Source: Arcuatula senhousia (taxonomy: Eukaryota > Mollusca > Bivalvia > Mytilida > Mytilidae). Taken from it: DNA of 64,000 nucleotides. This document shows, piece after piece, positions 34,301 to 41,553 of this stretch. The stretch lies in assembly GCA_963971305.1 (NCBI GenBank), contig OZ020308.1:36237275-36301274 (forward strand). Direction: 5' to 3'. The position numbers and the translations under genes were made by a program. The number at the start of each line of letters is the position of its first letter. Position 1 is the stretch's first letter. The notes beneath the pieces were generated by a model. The model was not told the origin of the DNA, made no database searches, and saw only the letters and a program-made list of their open reading frames with translations.

Positions 34301-37300
34301 ATTTGAGCTGAACATTTAAGCAAGCAACAGTTTTTCTTCATCTACTATAGTCTTCATTCTATAGGTCAAAAACACGAAAAACCGTTATTTTAGGGGCCGT
34401 TACCCTTATAAGGGGTCATCTGACAACTTCGACCCTATGGAGACTTTTGTAGAGCTTTATGCGCTGAACATTTCAGCAAGCAACAGCTTTTCTCTATCTG
34501 CTATAGTTTTCATTCTAAAGGCCAAAAACATGAAAAAGGTTATTTTAGGGGCAGTAACCCCTATTAAGGGTCATCTGACAACTTCGATTCTATTGAGACT
34601 TTTGTAGAGCTAAGTAAACTGAACATTTAAACAAGCAACAGCTTTTCTCCATCTGCTATAGTTTTCATTCTATAGGCCAAAAACATGAAAAAGGTTACTT
34701 TAGGGACCGTAACCCCTATTAAGGGTCATCTGACAACTTCGATCCTATTGAGACTTTTGTAGAGCTAAATGAACTGAACATTTAAGTTAGCAACAGCTTT
34801 TCTCTATCTACAATAGTTTTCTTTCTATAGGCCAAAAACATGAAAAAACATCATTTTAGGGTAGGGGCCGTAACCCCTATAAGGGGTCATCTGACAACTT
34901 CGACCCTATGGAGACTTTTGTACAGCTAAATTAGCTGAACATTTAAGCAAGCAACAGCTTCTCTCTTTCTGCAATAGTTTTCATTCCATAGGCCAAAAAC
35001 ATGAAAAAACATTATTTCAGGGGCCGTTACCCCTATAAAGGGTCATCTGACAACTTCGATCCTATGGAGACTTTTGTAGAGCTAAATGAGCTGAACATTT
35101 AAGCAAGCAACAGCTTTTCTCTATCTGCAATAGTTTTCATACTATAGGGCAAAAGCATGAAAAAACGCTATTTTTCACCTTTAAGGGGCTGTAACTCCTA
35201 TAAGGAGTCATCTGACAACTTGGACCAAATGGAGACTTTTGTAGAACTTTTGATGCTGAAGCAGATGGGTGGCATCAGATTTCATCTATCTCTTATACTT
35301 TTTGATTTACAAGCCAAAAACAGTAGTCTGACCCCCTGGTCTATTTTTAGCAACGGCGGCCATGTTTTCGACGAATCAAAAATCCCCACATCAGTTCTGT
35401 GGGGATATTCTAAAGTACCACCAGACCAAATTTGGTTTGAATCTGTGCAGCCGTTTCAGAGGAGAAGAAGTTTGAAGAAAAGTTAACGACAACGGACGAC
35501 GACGGACGACGACGACAACGGACGCCAAGTGATGGCAATAGCTCACATGGCCTTTGGCCAGGTGAGCTAAAAATGATGGGTGCTAAATCTAAAATGCGAG
35601 CAAATGTATTAGTGTTGAGTGCGTGTTACATGTACATGTAGGTGGTTTGATCTTAGTTAGTCCTTGGTAAAGAGGTCTTGTTAAGTTTTTTTCAAAGATT
35701 TTTGGACTTTAACGTAACATCATTGGGTTGAAAAGGCCTGGATTTTCAACAGCAAAAACAATTTTTGTGTTTTTAAAAGAGGCTCGAAAAAGTGTGTTAC
35801 TTCGAAGACACATGGCTCGGTGAGGTTACATATTCTTTCTATCCTGTTTCTTTACTGTCTTAATTTACCATTTATGAAAAGCAAGCTTAAAAAGAGGTTT
35901 ACAAAAAAAAAGAGGAATGCATCACAACAACTAATAAAAAGTACAGAGATGATAAATCATGGGAAATAAAAAAAAACAACGCTGCAACTATGTAACCACG
36001 TTAAAAAGACAGTTGGAAAAAAATATTTTTTTACAAAAATGTAAAGGCGGACTTCCGGTCTACAATGCAGCCATTTCTCACAAATAAGGGCTGTCATTTC
36101 CATACAAACATTATACTAAATGAAAATATTTTTATTGGACAAACTAAAATAGCTCAAGTATTTTTTTTTCAACAATGTAGCAGGAGGTATTGGTTTAAAC
36201 TCTATAGATATAGATCAAAATAATCCAAGTATTGTAAAAATAATGAAATGTGAAGGTAAAAATCTTATAATTATTGTTTTAAACCAATATAAGAGTAGAA
36301 AAGCAGAAAGGTTGTTCCACCAATTACAAATATGATAAATATGACTATGTCTACCTCTATCTTTTCCGATAAGGTAAAGGTTGTACAAGTTGTGCCAGTG
36401 CACAAAAAAGAAAAGTGTATAAACAAAAGGTAGTTGTAGACATGAGAGTGTCTTGTCTGCAATTTCAACATTTTTTTGAAAGGGCAATGTATGTTCAAGT
36501 AAATGATTTATTTGAAAACGTTTACATTACAAAGTTTATTGTTGCCAAAATACATTGATTAAGTTATTGGAAGGTTGATTGGAGACATGAGTTGGATAAT
36601 ACGAAGTTTTTTGCTGCCATTTTGATCTATCAGAGGCTTTTGACTCTTTGACACATAATCTTTTATTGTTTAAAATTAAATGTATGTTGTTTCTGTCAGT
36701 GCACTCAAACGTTTTGATAGCAACTTATGTACTTAATAGAAAACAATGTGTTAAAATTGGATCATCCTACAGTTCTTTCTTGTCTTGGTGTAAAGCTGTT
36801 CCGCAGGGATAAATGTTGGGCCTCTACTTTTTAATATTTTTTATCAACGATATTTTTAACAAAATTGAAAAAAGTTCTTTGTTTAACTATGCAGACAATA
36901 ACATCGTGCTTTGCTCTGACGATAATGTTGAAAATTTTGTTTAAACACTTGAAACTGAAAGCAAAATACTTTATAATTGGTTTTGTAACAATCAAATGCA
37001 GGCTAATCGAGATAAGTTCCAAGCCATATCCATTGGAAAGAAGACCATTGATAGATATATCTTTTGATTTGGATGGTAATATTATTAAATGTGATGAAGA
37101 GGTACAACTATGGGAGTTCAAAAAAAACCTTTTGATTTCTAATTCAATTTCAAATCTCATGTTTCGAAAATTTGCAAAGGAGCATCTTAGCAGCTCAATA
37201 TTTTGAATAGGATAGAAAGTTATCTGAACAGACTAGTATTATTCATTTACTCTATCATTAAGAGCACTATGAACATTGAATATATACAACAAAAAGCTCT

Positions 37301-38279
37301 ACGTTTTATTTTTATTGAATATGTAACATCAACATATAAACAACTATCATCTAGATCTAACTTTACACAATTGAAAATCAGGCGCTTAAGATCACTACAA
37401 ACCTATAAAATCATCCATTGCAATTTGCCAGCACATTCAAAGGATTACTAACACCTAAATTAAGCAATTTCACACTTTCTCAGATATCCAAATCCAGTGG
37501 AACGGCCGAGGGTAAGAACCAAAAGATATGGCCTACATTAATTTCGGTATGCTGCTCCAAAATTATGGAATAATCTACCAAATTTTAAGGGTCTCATTGG
37601 CAAGTTGGTAGGGGGTGTATGGAAATGCAGTTTTTGCAAATAGCACTTACTCATTGAACATGGTCATAACTGGTGGGTAATTCATATATTTTAATGGTTT
37701 TTTTATGTTTCTGTCTTGTTTTATTGTTTTGCATAAAATCTGTTATTTTAATAGCTGTATGTGTCTTAATTTTGTGTCTATGTCTATGTATGTATGTCTA
37801 CCTAAATAGGGTACTACATATGCATGCTTATTTATAAATGTACTGATTTGCTGTGTATGTCCTCTGCATGTGCTCTAACCTAGTGCTGTCTTGTAATTTA
37901 TGTTCATTATGGTTCCATTATGTCATCATCATATATGTGTTTAATGTTTGTAATGTAATGCCGGTTTTAAAAGCTCATTAGAGCTTGTGTTATTTGTTTG
38001 TAATCTGTACCGACTAATAAATAAATATTACTTTACTAGAATTGAGTTAATTCAGTGTAAATAAATAAGAGCATAAAAGTTAATAAAGTACCTTCCTTGG
38101 AGGTCATTCAAGTTTTTAGTAAGTTCCTCAACTTGATCAGATAGTTTTTGTGTATCAGTCTGATTGTTTCTGGAAAAAAAATGAGATTTTTTTTTAAATC
38201 ATTTTATGAGTTAATTTGAAGTACAGTATTAAATCAATGTTATATATCTTATATATTTTAAAGAATATGATAAAATAAT

Positions 38280-38316
<37 letters not shown>

Positions 38317-41300
38317 ATAGATTAAACTGCGATGTAAAAATTATATGGTGTATGGGCAGTCTAACCTCCTTAATGTTCCTTCTTCATCATTGTCAACTTC
38401 CATCCTAAATAATAAAAAAAGTTAATTGCAAATATGTGTAAAATTCCAAAATACTATTACAACTTAGTTAACAGGTCTAAACATTCAAACTACCAACAAT
38501 ATCGAGTTTCTTTAAAGTAGTCATTATTTTGATTTGATTTTTCCCCAAATTAAAAGCCGTAAACTGCATTTATTTTGGTTAGAATATAATCTATTTCAAA
38601 TTCAAATTTCAATTTCATCAAACATTTATAAAACATGTTTTTGACTAACCAAAAACAACATAGAGTCAATATCATAAATAGGTAAAAATGAATTATACAT
38701 ATGTAGCTCTTTTTTTTCCCTTTTTAGTTTAACATTTGAGAAACACATTATTGAATCATTCCTTGTTGGAAATCATAATTTTACATTCACTCTAGTTAAA
38801 TTTTATGCCTTCAAGTCATCACCAAGACTCGAAAATTAAAGTAAAAAAATTAACGACTTATCTCAATTGTAGAAGTTGAGATGTGACAATAGACTTATAA
38901 TATTAACATAATCTATATTTAATATATATATTCTTTTAGAGAGCATGTATAATGTTTGATTTAAAACATTTTGATGTATGGTCTTACATACCTTTCTTCG
39001 CCTTCCTCAAGATCCTTAGTGGAAAGCTCAACAAATCCATCTAGATCACATGATGTTGTATCACTATTTGATAGAACTTTTTCTGGATCAGTTTGTGAAC
39101 TTAAAATGAAATACAATATATAAACAAAAGTTAATACAAAATTATTTAATCGAATATGTCAAGGACAAGTCAAAGACACACCAAAGAAATTGAGGATCGC
39201 AATGGTCTAGGGTTAATGAAAGTAAGCATGCAGCGACAACTGGTCACATAAAATGCTGCTGACTGTCTACCATATTGGACTTTTTGTAATTGTCGCATGG
39301 TATTCAATATCGTCTATATCGATATAAGCATTTCAAAAGAAATAGAAGGTTGAAGCAAGTTTCATGATGACAAGCCACACAATAAATTTCTGTGGGCTAC
39401 CGTATTTATTTATTTTTGCGATTAAATTACACTATACATTGAATAAATCTTGCGATAGCAAGAATCTTTAATTCCTAATTGGAGTTTGATAAAAAAAAAC
39501 TGTAGAACATTTTGGAATTTCATTAAATCAAGCAACATTTCATATTTTTAAAAAGGCGATATATTTAAACGGTGACAAAACATGCATCAAAACAGCGACA
39601 AATATTGGACATCATGAAGTCGGAACAGCGATATTTACATGTAAACTGTCCATGAGACAAGAAACTAACGTACGACATCCATCGTGTCTACCTATCTCTC
39701 GGTTTTTTTTTCAGTGGCTGTCTAAACCTTTATCACCGATTGTCATAGTGTCCCCATTTTTTCCACTTCATCATCGTCATCATTTCATGTTCATTTTATC
39801 GCCCCTTTCACGTTAACCTCCCTGATGTACATGTAGCCAATATTGAGCAGTAAAGAAATATCTTGCTAAGTACGAAAACAAGTTACAAAGCTGGCTTGTT
39901 TTTAAAATGTATCAAGCCAAACAAGCTTTACTCTAAACTTTCACCGCATGGAGGTCACATTTATGTAAAACAAGAGCTTCATAAAGGAAAACATCAGTGG
40001 AATGAATAGAAATGAAGATTTTCCACGGGTTTTTATTAGAGACTGGACGCAGGTGAGGTCTGCCAAATTCATGAATTTCAAACTTTCCATAGCGTCTTTT
40101 GATGCATCTTACTTTGAAACATCTGTGTTTCCTTCAACAGCCGCAGTCACTGTTAATATTTCATTAAATTACCACGAATCCCCATTTTATTTTCATATAA
40201 CATGAACAAAAGTTTCTATATATGATCTTTAATATATACATGCATGTAAATCTAATGATACCGGTTTGATGCATGATTTTAACAAGTTCCAATTAAATAT
40301 GTCTCTTGTTTCTTGTGATCTTCAATTTGTCCGGTATGTATTCCTTGTTTTGTCTCGTCTTATAGACATTTGAGATTGATTCTCCAAGTTCGGTAATTTT
40401 GTTATTACCTTTATTTTTTTACTATGGTGCTATTGTCACTATTTGATATAGCCCCTACTTATTATATTGATATCATTTATATATGGCTTTAAATGAATTT
40501 CTTATTTACGTCCTATATTTACTAGTTTAATTCATATATTTATCTTTTATCCTGTAGCTAGCATCACTTACATGTACCTGCTATCGACCCTTTTGTTCAA
40601 CGTTTGCTGTGTTTCTCTAGAAGAAGTCTGGCTGTAAATTTAAAGTATTTAAACATGTTAAAAGTATTTGAGGTTTACAAATGTAATTATCAGAAATTGA
40701 TTCGTGTAAATAAAAATTACTAAAAATAATGATTTTGTTTTAGGATGTTCCTAGAAAAATTTTTTTCACCATATTTGTCATATTTATTACAGCAATTCAA
40801 GAGTAAGCAGATAACAGTCTTATGCAAGATTAAGATTCTAGCTGCTGCAGAAAAAATTGAAGTTTGTCGGAGAAAAAAAACAACTCTACCTTAGGACTCT
40901 TTCGACTGCATTTAAAACTTCCATCTGCTTCTGATATGTAAAGCCTTCGGGGACGTTGGTAGTGCATTCTAATTTAACATACGACTTCAATTTCCATACT
41001 GTTTTAAGAATCTCACTGCAGTCAGCTGCCTTTTTCTGGTCTTTTCTTTAAGGAACGAAAAAAAAAAACAACGATTTTGTCAAAATTTACCATTTCAATT
41101 GAGCAGAAATTATGTATAAACACGTTTTTTGTAACATTAAAATTAATATATGTTTTTATTTCAAAGAGTAAAATTACTCGTTTGGTCTTTTTGTTAACCC
41201 GGTATCAATATCGACTTGTTCGTAAACAGCAGATAAAAAAAAAAAAGAACAACTTGAAACAAACAGAGGGGCCATGGCGACCGAGTGGTCTAAGGCGCTG

Positions 41301-41520
41301 GTTTAAATACCACACTATTGATCACTAGCCGATCACCTTTCAGCTGGTGTTCGAGTCCCGTTTGTATTTAACAAAAAAGGGACTTCCCAACTGTATATGA
41401 TCAGGTTTGTCAGTAACCTGCCCAAGTTTGGTGGTTTCCTCTGGGTACTCCGGTTTCCTCCACCATTAAAACTGATCGCCCTACATGGCCCAGATGCGTC
41501 GATAGAGGGCGTAAAAAACC

Positions 41521-41553
<33 letters not shown>

